Assembly: GCA_036346225.1 (NCBI GenBank)
Contig: JARFIW010000500.1
Location: 124,001 to 188,000 of the forward strand
DNA from: Platerodrilus igneus
Lineage: Eukaryota; Arthropoda; Insecta; Coleoptera; Lycidae
Direction: 5' to 3'
Length of the DNA: 64,000 bases
Part shown: positions 1 through 10,280 of the stretch, piece after piece
Position numbering within the stretch: the first letter of the stretch is position 1
Layout of the letters: every line of letters starts with the position of its first letter
Notes under the pieces: generated by a model
What the model was told of the DNA's origin: nothing
Database searches by the model: none
The model's input: only the letters and a program-made list of their open reading frames with translations
Translations under genes and position numbers: made by a program

Positions 1-1832
1 ACTCTTCAGATGAATCTGCTCTACTTCAGTTTAAGTCACTTCGTTCCACAATAAAATAAGACAACAATTACAGAAATCACTTACGTACAACATGTGGAAG
101 GTAATATAACTTTAAATCCAAGCAATTTTTGGAAATGTCTATCCTCAAAGAAATCTGCCAGTACTATGCCACATTCATTTGATATAGACAGTAACAGCGT
201 GTCTGACAATAAAATTATTGCAAACGCCTTTGCAAATCATTTTGCTAGTTTATATACTCTATCTGAGGTTGATATTTATCGTAGTTACCTAAATACCAGT
301 TCTACGAGGGAGCAAAATAAGGTACCTACTGATTCTTTCTCTGAAGATGAAGTCCTGAAGGCATTGAAAAGCCTCACAGGTAAGCAAACAGCCGGTCCTG
401 ATTAAATTCCTTCTTTCTTGGTAAGAGACTGACATTACGTCCTCGTCAAACCGTTGACAAGAATTTTTAATCTATGTCTGTACACTGGTGTTTATCCCAA
501 AAAATGGAAAGTTTCAAAAGTCTGCCCTGTCTTTGTCTGAAGAAAGGTCTAGAATTGGCAATTATAGGCCTATAAGCCCAACAATTACCAACGTGCTTTG
601 CATCACACAAATTGCCCAGTAGTTAAATGATCGACTACAGTGTGATGGGTTATACACAGACATGACAAAGGCATTTGATCAAATGGATCATCACCTACTA
701 ATAAGTAAGTTATCAGACTGTGGCCTCTCCAAGGAGATTTGCACTCTACTGGCATCTTATTGCACTGAACGTCAACAATTCGTGCTCATTCTTAGTACAA
801 ACTTTAAACTGATCACTGTTACATCTGGAATGCCACAAGGCTTCGCCTAGGCCCGATTTTATTTAATGTGTATATCAATGACATTCTATCTATACTGGAT
901 CTTAATATACACTGCCTCCTTTATGCCGATGATCTTAAGTTATATGCCAGAATATTGTTGGTGATTGCCTAATGCTACAAGAAAATCTGAATAAGCTTAT
1001 ACTGTGGTGCCATGATAACAAACTTACCTTAAATGCCAGTAAATGCTTTATTATGTCTTTTACCTTGGCTCATTCTGAAATCAGATATGATTATAAGATA
1101 GGAGCTGACACACTCTCCAGACTGCCTCGGGTTAGAGATTTGGGGGTTCTATTCGACCCTACATTGTTTTTCACGGAACACATAACCCAGACTACTGCGA
1201 GGCCTTACAAGATGCTTGGCTTTGTCATTCGAAACTGCCACAATTTCACCAAGGATACTATAACACTGCTACATCAGAACTATCCTGGAATATGCAGTTA
1301 TAATCTGAAAGCCACATTATGAAGTGTATATACACTGCTTAGAAGCTGTTCAGTGCAGATTCCTAAAGTACTTAACTTTTAAGTTTGAGGGAGTGTACCC
1401 ACCTATTGGATTCTCACATAGTGTTCTCTTAGAGAAACACAATTATCATAAACTGATTACACGTCGTCGTTTCCTCATGCTGACCTTTTTGCACAACTTA
1501 GTAACCAATCGCATTCAATGTTCAACTATTAGAAACATGTTGCAATGTAATACGTCTTTGAAACCGTCTCGTTTTCCTTGTTATTTTTACTTTCTGACTC
1601 CCTGAACAAACAGGCTTAAATTTTTTCCTCTTTATCGTCTGTGCAATACCTATAATGAAGTACATACTAGGATTAACATTTACAACTGTACCTTTGCTGC
1701 GACAATTAATATTAGAGTCTACATCGGATTAGTTTTTAAATTGCACTTTTATGTAGTTATAGCATGTATATTACTATTCATTTGGGTTTCGACCTGTGGA
1801 ATAAGGTAAATAAATAAATAAAATAAATAAAT
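1..1832 (+). pseudogene. Jockey/CR1-like non-LTR retrotransposon (LINE A), 5' cut by window edge
   Basis: Decayed reverse transcriptase of a non-LTR retrotransposon, which would copy its own RNA at a nicked genomic site. Pieces in three frames appear in the expected order: a linker before the RT (94-405, ending in the TAGPD-like motif), an NYRPIS-like motif near 565-585, the first catalytic motif KAFDQMDHH (668-694), SGMPQG (826-843), YADD (922-933), then thumb and C-terminal segments with RDLGVLFD and a final basic region to about 1605. Stops and frameshifts separate all of these, so it is not functional. The 3' end is a run of A-rich TAAA units at 1806-1832, typical of Jockey/CR1-type elements. 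The endonuclease domain is not in the window. The clade call is from motif style only. Confidence 0.85.
1806..1832 (+). repeat. TAAA-type 3' tail of LINE A
   Basis: Short A-rich repeat of TAAA/AAATA units that marks the 3' terminus of LINE A. Sequence beyond it (1833-2054) shows no coding signal. Confidence 0.7.
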
Positions 1833-2054
1833 TGTGCATTGAATGCACTAACAAATTTATTTCCTTATTTATATACTTTAATTAATTTCTATAGTATTTG
1901 TACATTTCTGGCTATTGCAAATGCGTGCATGATGTACATAATAAACAACTTTAGACGACCAAAGTTTACCGTATTATGGATGAATGTATGTGTAGGGGAC
2001 AAAGTGCAGTAAGTTCAACACTTTCCCGTTTTGTCGTCTAAAACAATCTAGTAC

Positions 2055-3085
2055 ACGACATTAAACAAAAACATGTTTGCCACAAGAATTGGCACAAATC
2101 AGATTATCATTTGCAACAATTTAAATACCTGCATGCGATTTGTAAAAGAAAAGTATCTTCGAACTACGCAAATTATATCAAATCAGTTGAATATAGTCTC
2201 TCCACTAACATCAATGCATTTTGGTCTTATGTTAATAAATAGGGCAAGAAAGCAACGAAAGTAAATTCCACTTAGACAACTTGCCAATATTTAATACAGA
2301 AGACGTGGCGGAACACTTGCATGGCTACTTTTGAGCAGTATATAATGATGATTAGAATTATGATGTAAGTAGCCTAAATATACTCACTATGACAAGATTC
2401 CAAACTGAAATCTCGATCCGTTCTTTTCTACTTGAGAAAATAGACAACAGCTTGAAAGCCCTTTAACCTATAAAATCTAATGGACTTGACCATATTCCTC
2501 CTTACGTTTTCAAAGCTTGACATTAGTTTTTTAAGAAACTGCTATTTATTTTATTTAATAGAATATTAAAAACCTCTGACTCCATCTGTTTGGAAATGAA
2601 CGAACGTTACTCCTATTCATAAATCGGACTATAGGTCAAACATTTAAAATTACAAATCAATAACAATTCTGTCTACTCCAGTATTACTATTCGAAACATT
2701 ACTAGTCACCAGGTTAGCGTTTCACCTCAGAAACCGAATTACATCTTTACAGCATGGTTTTAGCAAAGGCAAATATCGATTGAAACAAGTTTAATTGTCT
2801 TCAACAATTTTGTTAGTGAAGTGATGGATCGCAAGAATAAGAATGAAATTATATATGCTACTATCGAAAAGGCGTTTGATGAGGTTAAACACGATCTTAC
2901 ATTGTCAAAATTGTTTTTTATTCTTTGCAATGTATATGTGGTTAATCTCTTTAAATCATATTTGCAGAATAATTTCAATACGTTAAATTTCTAGGATCTA
3001 CATCGGCAAAATTCAAAGCTACATCAGGTGTGCCTCAGGGTAGTTGCCTAGGTCCACTTTTATTCAGCACTTGTCAGCGTTGCTC
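2055..3085 (+). pseudogene. LINE B, 5' part of a second non-LTR retrotransposon
   Basis: Reverse transcriptase remains of a Jockey/CR1-like LINE. Visible are a pre-RT block containing NAFWSYV (about 2210-2235), a KAFDEVKHD first catalytic motif (about 2868-2895) and SGVPQGSCLGP (about 3027-3060). The reading frame is broken many times and the endonuclease part is absent. The copy stops abruptly at 3085, where a 535-bp LTR begins, and resumes at 12369 with the next RT motif, so a later LTR-element insertion split it. Related to but not identical with LINE A. Confidence 0.8.
3082..3085. repeat. 4-bp target duplication GCTC, left copy
   Basis: GCTC precedes the left LTR, and the same four bases follow the right LTR at 12369-12372. 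This is the signature of integration of the enclosing Ty3/gypsy element into LINE B. Confidence 0.75.
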
Positions 3086-3620
3086 TGTTACATGCCAAAA
3101 TTGGCAATGCACATTGTTTAATTTGTAAATAAATATTTTTAAATAAACTTGTCAATTTACGTCGTCCCCGAGTCGCGCCTGCGCGGAGTGAAATGGCGGA
3201 GTGCGCGCTGTGTTAGAAGCGGCATTAAGCGACGACACCTGAAGCTAAGAACATCTATCTGTGTGGTGTGCTTTTTCTTTTCAGGTGGTAGGTTCCTTTC
3301 TACCTTGCCTTATCGTTCCTCATACCTGGTTGTCCCTTATCGTTCCCCTACGAATGCATAGAGTTTAGGATGGACGGATAAAATTTGGAGTCAACAATGG
3401 CGTGATGTGACACACCAAATGTGATGGCCCTGGATTTTGGCTGCGAGGTGCGATTTAAGTGAGTAAATTGTTTTTATTTACATTGGGCATAAAAATTTGA
3501 CCATTGCATCTCCTTTAAACGTGTTTGGTATTTGATACAAAATTGCGCGTAATTTGTCGCGTAATTATACGTTATATTAAACAATTGCGCAATTGTATAG
3601 AAACGCGAGAAAGCAGAACA
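3086..3620 (+). repeat. 5' LTR of gypsy element 1
   Basis: 535-bp terminal repeat beginning TGTTACATG and ending AACA, matching 11825-12368 over its whole length with scattered substitutions and small indels. The visible divergence is much larger than between the LTRs of the nested BEL element, so this insertion is clearly older. It is followed one base later by a tRNA-Lys primer-binding site, which fixes the element's orientation as plus. Confidence 0.9.
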
Positions 3621-3621
3621 A

Positions 3622-3687
3622 TGGCGCCCAACGTGGAGCTCGAACCCTCGACCTAGAGATTAAGAGTCTCGGGCTCCACCGACTGAG
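3622..3687 (+). other. tRNA-Lys primer-binding site extended to a 66-base antisense tRNA
   Basis: Starts with TGGCGCCCAACGTGG, the complement of the 3' end of tRNA-Lys including CCA. Homology does not stop after 18 bases but runs on through the complements of the T arm, the anticodon loop (AGATTAAGAGTCTC, containing the complement of the CTT anticodon loop) and much of the D arm (CCGACTGAG). About eight mismatches are seen against a generic animal tRNA-Lys(CTT) recalled from knowledge. The acceptor 5' strand is missing. It could also be read as a truncated minus-strand tRNA-Lys pseudogene. Confidence 0.8.
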
Positions 3688-3714
3688 TAAATAGAGTCTT
3701 AATCACTGCTATCT

Positions 3715-4298
3715 TTTCATATGTTGACTCAGACCACACTAAGTGGGATGAAAATATCTTTAAAATCGCTCAAGCTTTGCGTATATCTAAACACGAAACA
3801 ACCCAATTTACTCCTTCATTTCTTGTTTTTGGAAGCTACACGCCAATTGATGGTAGTTGTTACGGTTCAGTTCCTGATGATACTAACGTAATTGAATTTG
3901 CCGAAAAAGTATGCTGGGACGAAGACCAACAATCACTACCTTCTATCTTTAACGACGTTAGAAAAAATTTGTTAAAAGCTTACGAAACCAGTAAAGATCA
4001 ATACAATCTGCGAAAACGAGATATTTCTTTCGCTTTAAGTGAAAACGTCTGGAAAAGGAATTGTGTCGTATCTGATGCTACTAAAAAATTCTCTTCGAAA
4101 TTAGCTCCAAAATTCATTTTATATAAGGTCACTCGTGTTATTAGTCCACTTATCTATTCCAAGACACCGAAGGAAAACGTCAAGGAAGGTGGCATATCAA
4201 GGACCTTAAACCATCCTCTGCTGACCCGAATGCTAATTAATTTTTCACGTTTCATTTCTTTAACGGTCCACCTAATGTTTTTGTCCCTGCTATGAATT
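3715..4298 (+). pseudogene. Gypsy element 1 integrase C-terminal remnant
   Basis: This end of a Ty3/gypsy pol corresponds to the last part of the integrase core and the C-terminal DNA-binding region. Visible are a DHTKWDE-like stretch (about 3727-3747), KHETTQFTPSFLVFG (from 3789), then VWKRN, KLAPKF and KVTRVISPL, the usual order for the GPY-type C-terminus. The catalytic triad is not present. The open frame from 3777 runs 172 codons, but near its end (about 4190) the expected WHIKDLKPS-like ending appears only in another frame. Because it lies about 30 bases after the primer site, gag, protease, RT, RNase H and most of integrase have been deleted. Confidence 0.8.
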
Positions 4299-4590
4299 TG
4301 TTAACTTTATCTATTCGTTTCATTTCTCATACAGCATTTACCTTCTACACTTTTTGTCTTATTTACCCCAATTTAGTTACCTTTTTGTTGGCCGTTAATT
4401 TTCCCTTGAATTTATTGCTAGTCACATATCTGTTTATTATCTAGGTTCCCCAGTATAACTCTTGCTTCATTTAATTAATCCTGGCACCTTTTCTCCACCA
4501 TATTATTTTGTTTTTAGCATTTATCTTACGTTGTTTAATTTCGTGGTGATTGTTGTAACTTTGGTAGCAATAACTCATTGAATTTTTATG
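4299..4590 (+). other. Non-coding 3' region of gypsy element 1, left of BEL insertion
   Basis: AT-rich sequence between the pol remnant and the BEL insertion. No open frame or recognisable domain; continues as 10281-11824 on the other side of the insertion. Confidence 0.5.
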
Positions 4591-4595
4591 ATTCG
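4591..4595. repeat. 5-bp target duplication ATTCG, left copy
   Basis: ATTCG immediately precedes the left BEL LTR and is repeated at 10276-10280 immediately after the right LTR. Five bases is the usual duplication for BEL/Pao elements. Confidence 0.9.
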
Positions 4596-4995
4596 TGTAC
4601 ACGCGCGGGGGGTCTTATAAATTTATAAATCGACTTACCTCCGCGGTGTTTTGTTTTTCTAAGCTGCAGTTCCTATTCTTTCAACCAAGTGGACTGTATG
4701 CGAATTGAGTCTATATGTTACGTTACACTTGCACTGTGTTTTTAGAGTTTAACAACGAAAGTCTGCTGCGGCACTTGACTAACTTAGGGTACTGAACGAA
4801 GAAACACGACCGTTCTGCTTCACTATCCATAAGAAAGTGTTTGTTCACTACTCTGTCCACTTATTCACACATGCCCAACGAATTTTATGGCAGGATATAA
4901 GGGAACAAGGGATGACAGTTTTACTATTAGATTTACGACTACAAAATTTACGACTTAAAATTAAACACGCAAACGTGCGACAAAGAGACCGAACA
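4596..4995 (-). repeat. 3' LTR of nested BEL/Pao element
   Basis: 400-bp LTR, TGTACACGCG to CCGAACA on the plus strand, matching 9875-10275. The only differences I see by eye are one substitution in the ATAAATTTATAAAT stretch and one extra T in the right copy. That near identity implies a recent insertion. The minus-strand sequence just outside it, GGTGGGCGGGA (4996-5006), fits a polypurine tract. Confidence 0.95.
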
Positions 4996-5118
4996 TCCCG
5001 CCCACCAAAATAAGTATGAACTAACTTATTTTATATTTAAAACTAATTAGAGCTATTAACTAATAAACCTAACCGACAAACTTATATAAGTGAATATATG
5101 TGTACATACCATTAAATA

Positions 5119-7479
5119 TCAAGGAACTGGCAGTAAACATAGTTTCACTAGAGGGCGTTTAACTAACCCTTGGGCTGTCTTGATGGTAGGTATCCGAACG
5201 ATACCGTCCCTACCAGGATGTAAATGTCTTTCATGGCAATCTAAGATAATAATTTCCGTCAACCGATGCGACCGAGCAAGCAAAATTGGAAATTTTGCAT
5301 CATGCGACAAGTCAGAATTACGTAGGCGACCGCCCACCCTCAACAAATCACGACTATCTAGAAACGGACTAAGGCTACGAAGTTGTTTACTAACAAGTTT
5401 TCCAGTTTTAATATTTGCAATGTCTTGAGCAAAACCATTTGTTTGAACTCTTTTAATCAATAAATGTATAGCCTCTTGCTGCTGAGCTAGAGACAAACCA
5501 TCGGAATATTTTGAACGCAAATCTGGACATTGACCATTACGAATGAAATGACGAATACATGTAATAATCCTACAAATTTTCTGCAGTTTTGAAAATTTAT
5601 CCAACAACAAATCTAAGAAATTCTCAGACATAACGACTGTTAACGACAGAGTACGATATTCGACGTCCATCTGAGATGAGTCGATAAGTTTTGGCAGCGG
5701 TGTTACTGGCCATTCTTCATTACGACGCACTAACCAAGAAGGTCCTGTCCACCATAATGGATGATGAACCAACTCTGAAGCCAAAAGTCCACGTGAGGCA
5801 CAATCCGCAGGGTTATCCTGGGACTTAACATGAAACCACGAAGATGGAGGAATACGTTCTTGAATATGCGAAATACGATTGCTAACGAATGTCTTCCACT
5901 TATGCGAGGAAGACCGAATCCAAGACAAAACAACAGTAGAATCTGACCACGCGAAAATATTACTAAATGATAAAATATCTGTATAAGTATTTTTGACAAA
6001 ATCTACTAAATCTGCCAAGAGTACGGCAGCACACAATTCGAGACGGGGCAATGAAACGCGATTAGTAGGAGCAACCTTCGATTTTGCGCATACTAATGAA
6101 ATGGTAATATTACCTTCTAGATCGAACGAACGGAAATAGATGACAGCTGCATACCCGGCTTCAGAAGCATCACAGAATCCATGCAACTCCACCCTTTTAA
6201 AATTATGACATACGATGTGACGCGAAATCTCAATATTCGAAACCGCTGGTAATTCACCCAAAAAATGTTTCCATTTTTGTATGACTTCCAATGGAGGCTC
6301 TTGGTCCCACCAGAGACCTAAAAGCCAAAGATCTTGAACTAAACGTTTAGCGAACAGTACTACAGGTGCTATCAACCCGAGAGGATCAAAAATTTTTGCG
6401 ATAGCCGACAAAATATTACGCTTAGTGCAAGTGCGCTCTTCAACGTCTAAGTTGTATAAAAATGCATCAGTAAGAGCACGCCACGAAAGGCCCAAAATTT
6501 TTATTGAACCACTATCTTTATCTTGAAAGGTAATTGCGTCCGAACTGGACAGGGACTCCCTCAAGTTGGACATCACTTCCGGGCAATTACTACTCCATTT
6601 TCTTAATTGAAAACCACCAGTAGTGCAAATACTATTCAATTCACCAATTAATTGATTAGCAGCTTTAATCGAATTGCATCCAGTGACTAAGTCATCAACA
6701 TAGGTATCGCTCGCCAATACCGATGACACGAAAGGAAAATTAATTGATTCTAACCTTGCCAATTCTTGAACAGTACGCAAGGCCAAAAAAGGCGACGACG
6801 AAACTCCATAAGTCACAGTATTTAACTTAAAGTCCATAATAGGATCTGACGGAGAAAATCTCCAGACGATACGTTGATAATCACGATGAGTATCTTTAAC
6901 CAAAATCTGCCGATACATTTGTTTAATGTCAGCTGTAATTACGATACGATGTACACGAAAGTGCAATAACAAAACTGCAATGTCCTTTTGCAAAGCAGGA
7001 CCAATACCCAAGCTATCATTTAACGACTTTCCAGATTGATCTTGACACGAAGCATCGAAAACCACCCGCAATTTGGTGGTAGTGCTGTCACGCTTATGAA
7101 CAGCATGATGGGGAATGTAGTACATTTTCTCATGACCCGACGAATTTTCAAGCGATTTCACTTGAACCATGTGCCCGCTTGTCAAATAATACTCCATAAA
7201 TTTTTTATAATCTGAATACAATTCAGGATTTTTTAACAAACGACGTTCTAACGACAAAAATCTTTTAATACAAATTGATCTCGTACCCACAAATGAGGGT
7301 TCCGAAATTTTAAAGGGCAAGGACACTACAAAACGACCGTCCTTGTTACGTCTATAACTTTCCACAAATTGATTTTCACACCTTTCTTCTTCAGGAGAAA
7401 TGTGTTTTTTGAAGGGAATATTTTCTAATTCCCAAAATCGACGAATGTCACTGTCTAAGGGCTCAACGAAAGTACACAA
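5119..7479 (-). CDS. BEL/Pao pol: reverse transcriptase, RNase H and truncated integrase
   Basis: A 786-residue open frame of BEL/Pao pol. It begins with the connector after the aspartic protease. RT follows, with its first catalytic region (TADIKQMYRQI, about 182-192), TYGVSSSPF (about 223-231) and the YVDD active site (260-263). After KILGLSWR and KIFDPLGLIAPV comes an RNase H-like part with FCDAS and SLPRLELCA. The end holds only the start of the integrase zinc-binding domain (HERHLHPGRDG). The DDE integrase core is missing: the frame ends about 120 bp before the LTR. A frameshift near 7493-7500 separates it from the protease part, so the listed 5' end is the first ATG in frame and not a natural start. 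Confidence 0.92.
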   Translation of the reverse strand: MCTFVEPLDSDIRRFWELENIPFKKHISPEEERCENQFVESYRRNKDGRFVVSLPFKISEPSFVGTRSICIKRFLSLERRLLKNPELYSDYKKFMEYYLTSGHMVQVKSLENSSGHEKMYYIPHHAVHKRDSTTTKLRVVFDASCQDQSGKSLNDSLGIGPALQKDIAVLLLHFRVHRIVITADIKQMYRQILVKDTHRDYQRIVWRFSPSDPIMDFKLNTVTYGVSSSPFLALRTVQELARLESINFPFVSSVLASDTYVDDLVTGCNSIKAANQLIGELNSICTTGGFQLRKWSSNCPEVMSNLRESLSSSDAITFQDKDSGSIKILGLSWRALTDAFLYNLDVEERTCTKRNILSAIAKIFDPLGLIAPVVLFAKRLVQDLWLLGLWWDQEPPLEVIQKWKHFLGELPAVSNIEISRHIVCHNFKRVELHGFCDASEAGYAAVIYFRSFDLEGNITISLVCAKSKVAPTNRVSLPRLELCAAVLLADLVDFVKNTYTDILSFSNIFAWSDSTVVLSWIRSSSHKWKTFVSNRISHIQERIPPSSWFHVKSQDNPADCASRGLLASELVHHPLWWTGPSWLVRRNEEWPVTPLPKLIDSSQMDVEYRTLSLTVVMSENFLDLLLDKFSKLQKICRIITCIRHFIRNGQCPDLRSKYSDGLSLAQQQEAIHLLIKRVQTNGFAQDIANIKTGKLVSKQLRSLSPFLDSRDLLRVGGRLRNSDLSHDAKFPILLARSHRLTEIIILDCHERHLHPGRDGIVRIPTIKTAQGLVKRPLVKLCLLPVP

Positions 7480-7492
7480 CGACGTAATAGAA

Positions 7493-8246
7493 CTATTCGG
7501 GAAACGACCTTTCCGTTAAAACCCAACCAAAGGTTGTGTTAATAGCAACTGACTCGTTAGCGACACCCCAACGAGACTCGTTCAACAAAACCAGAGCAAA
7601 GATTTCCGCTCCGAGTAGCATGTCAATTTTACCAGGAACATTAAAATTAGGATCAGCTAAGGCCAAACCTCGAGTATGCGACCATTCCTTGACCCCTATC
7701 GACGACGAAGGTAATTGATTACAAATGTTCGGTAAAATATAACAATCAATTCCATATGCTGGAGACCGTGCTCCCGAGGACTGACTACACACGATAGTGC
7801 ACCAGACACCAACGACGAATTCAAGCCAAGTCCTTGAACAGTGACATTGGCTCTCCGTTTCTTAAACCTAATTTCTGACGGCACCTTTCAGTCATAAAAC
7901 TTTCCATGGATCCGTTGTCTAATATTACACGAACAGATTGCAATGTTCCTGTATAATCAAGCACCGACACTATTGCCGTAGCTAACAGCGTGGTTGTGTG
8001 TTCTAATGACGTCGAAATCAACGAGCTAGTGGCAGGTTGTTCATGCACAACCGACGACGACAGATTGTCTTCACTAGGTCTACTAGTAGAAGTAAGTCTA
8101 GGCGCCGCTCTCCGAGGAGACGCTGACCTTTGACGATGGGTTTGTCGGCGTGGCGACACCGATTTTTCTTGTTTATCGAAGTGAAGCAACGAATTGTGCG
8201 ACTGATGACATTTTCTACACGACCAATCTAACGTACAATTTTTCAT
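7493..8246 (-). pseudogene. BEL/Pao zinc knuckles and aspartic protease, frameshifted
   Basis: Central part of the BEL polyprotein, broken into at least three frames. Going down the minus strand there is a zinc-knuckle segment (NPSHSMKNC and CRKCHQSHNSLLH, near 8246-8180), then a serine/arginine-rich linker, then the retropepsin-like domain with ILDNGSMESF, where family members usually have D-S-G or D-T-G. After shifts near 7830 and 7790 the C-terminal half of the protease follows (IDMLLGAEIF and TTFGWVLT, 7493-7792). The changed active-site triplet and the shifts argue that this copy cannot make its own polyprotein. Confidence 0.8.
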
Positions 8247-9360
8247 CGAATGTGAAGGATTTAAACATTTAATGCAAAGATTTTAAGCTTTACCACCTCA
8301 AATCTTTCTTGAGGGTTTTATCGAGAAACTGCTTACATCTATAAATAGGATGCACAGCTTGACAGAAACTACAATTTTAACATCATTGGTGGTACTAACT
8401 AAAGAAGTTTTAGCCGAAGTGCTAACGAACCTTCCTTTTCTCTTTCTTTAACGGAATCTCGAGATTTTAAGCATGTTCCTGAAGCAATGTCATTTATTTC
8501 CAACACTTTACATTGTTTTTCAATGTACGACCTTAAATCTTTGAACGAGGGAATTTCGTCATTATTTCCTAATTCGAAACGCTTTAAAATGTTTGTATCT
8601 AATTTTTCGATAACAGATTAAACAACATGAAATCTAATAAATCTATTTCCATCTGCCTTAACGCGAATATATTTTCATCAAAACAACTAATTAATTGCCG
8701 GAGTTCCGCATGCGAGTCTGAGGAACTGACCTTAGGGCATTTTTCGAGAGCATTAAAATATGTTGAAAGTAATAACCTCTTGGACTGAAAACGATTAGTA
8801 ATGATTTTATAGGCTTCCACGTATGCATAATCATTTAATGGCAAGTGTTTTATCAACGCACGCGACGACTCATCTAATGTATCAACGAGATGGCAAAATT
8901 TTTCAACGGGTGACAAACTGACATTATCATGAATCAACCGCTTATAGATTGCATTGTAACTCTCGAAATCTGAAATTCGTCCAGAGAAGCGGGGAACGGA
9001 AAGATGTTTCAAGCGAATTCCACAGCTTGACGAAAAAGAATTATTCATATTTTCCAACTTTGGCTTATTTTCTACCCGATCTAATTCGCATTGTTCAGCG
9101 ATAATACGAATATCTAATAGATAATCATCGATTTTCACCCTAAGAGCCGAAAATTCATCCAATTGTTCACTTTCTTCATCAAAGAAAATATCCTTGCAAA
9201 AGGATTTGAAAAGCGTTTCAATCTGTTCGACAGTTTTAATCGACGCTCTAATTAAAGCAATCGATACGTCTTCCGATTGGTTGATCTTACTGTAAATGTG
9301 ATCCAACCTTTTAACTACAAATTTAGCTTCAAGAATAGCTTTATCAATTGATATAACCAT
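8247..9360 (-). CDS. BEL/Pao gag (capsid-like part), broken C-terminus
   Basis: The N-terminal 253 codons (8599-9360) form a helical gag region of the BEL/Pao family. The block LSVPRFSGRISDFESY, DNVSLSPVEKFCHLVDTL and ALIKHLPL is typical of the DUF1759-like gag segment that packages the element RNA. The start ATG at 9358-9360 follows a 500-bp untranslated leader and is the first in frame. The frame closes at 8599. Below it, a further zinc-knuckle sequence (CSFCQAVHPIYRC, about 8330-8370) lies in another frame, showing that gag originally continued into 7493-8246. Confidence 0.82.
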
Positions 9361-9874
9361 ATTTGATTAATGATTAATGAACGACAATAAATTAATGTAA
9401 AACAATGCGTAACTCGAATACGCTAAATTACTAATTCATCTACGAAATTAAATTATTAATAGAAAAATGCACCTAACTACAGTGCTTGCCCGACAAAGCT
9501 TTTAAGGTTTCAAATAAATACCAATAACCCCTTTGTTATACAAGTTGCATGAACCCGAATGGTTCCTCCAACTTGAACTGACAAATAAGGTAAAGCTTTA
9601 CAATACAATAACCCCTCATAAATAGTTTAAATAAAAGGATACCGACGACGACGACCCTAATTTTTGCCACAAAGGATAAGGAATGTATTGTAAAATCTAC
9701 CCTTATAACCAGATGTATTTAGCATTAAATGTGTAAGCAAGATGTTCTTTTCTGTGTAACACGTTTAACCATAATAAAAACTACAACAATTTTATAAATT
9801 TAAATTTAAATATAAGGAGTTTAAAGGATAGGAACTAATTATTTAATTAAAGATCCAGCGATGAAGGCCAATTT
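9361..9874 (-). other. BEL/Pao 5' leader with candidate primer-binding site
   Basis: Untranslated region between the 5' LTR (right-hand copy) and gag. Directly inside the LTR the minus strand reads AAAATTGGCCTTCATCGCTG; a primer-binding site starting TGGCCTTCATCGC is plausible, but I cannot match it to a particular tRNA. No other gene is visible. Confidence 0.5.
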
Positions 9875-10275
9875 TGTACACGCGCGGGGGGTCTTATAAA
9901 TTAATAAATCGACTTACCTCCGCGGTGTTTTGTTTTTCTAAGCTGCAGTTCCTATTCTTTCAACCAAGTGGACTGTATGCGAATTGAGTCTATATGTTAC
10001 GTTACACTTGCACTGTGTTTTTAGAGTTTAACAACGAAAGTCTGCTGCGGCACTTGACTAACTTAGGGTACTGAACGAAGAAACACGACCGTTCTGCTTC
10101 ACTATCCATAAGAAAGTGTTTGTTCACTACTCTGTCCACTTATTCACACATGCCCAACGAATTTTTATGGCAGGATATAAGGGAACAAGGGATGACAGTT
10201 TTACTATTAGATTTACGACTACAAAATTTACGACTTAAAATTAAACACGCAAACGTGCGACAAAGAGACCGAACA
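9875..10275 (-). repeat. 5' LTR of nested BEL/Pao element
   Basis: 401-bp partner of 4596-4995, ending exactly at the ATTCG duplication 10276-10280. In the element's own orientation this is the upstream LTR that would carry promoter and transcription start; I could not pinpoint them. Confidence 0.95.
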
Positions 10276-10280
10276 ATTCG
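10276..10280. repeat. 5-bp target duplication ATTCG, right copy
   Basis: Matches 4591-4595; removing one copy plus the BEL element rejoins the gypsy element 1 sequence. Confidence 0.9.

Noticed and set aside
3622..3687. Functional minus-strand tRNA-Lys gene
   Set aside because: The acceptor 5' strand is missing, and it sits exactly one base after an LTR as a primer site should.
5090..5428. Plus-strand open frame of 112 codons
   Set aside because: Shadow of the BEL pol on the other strand; no domain.
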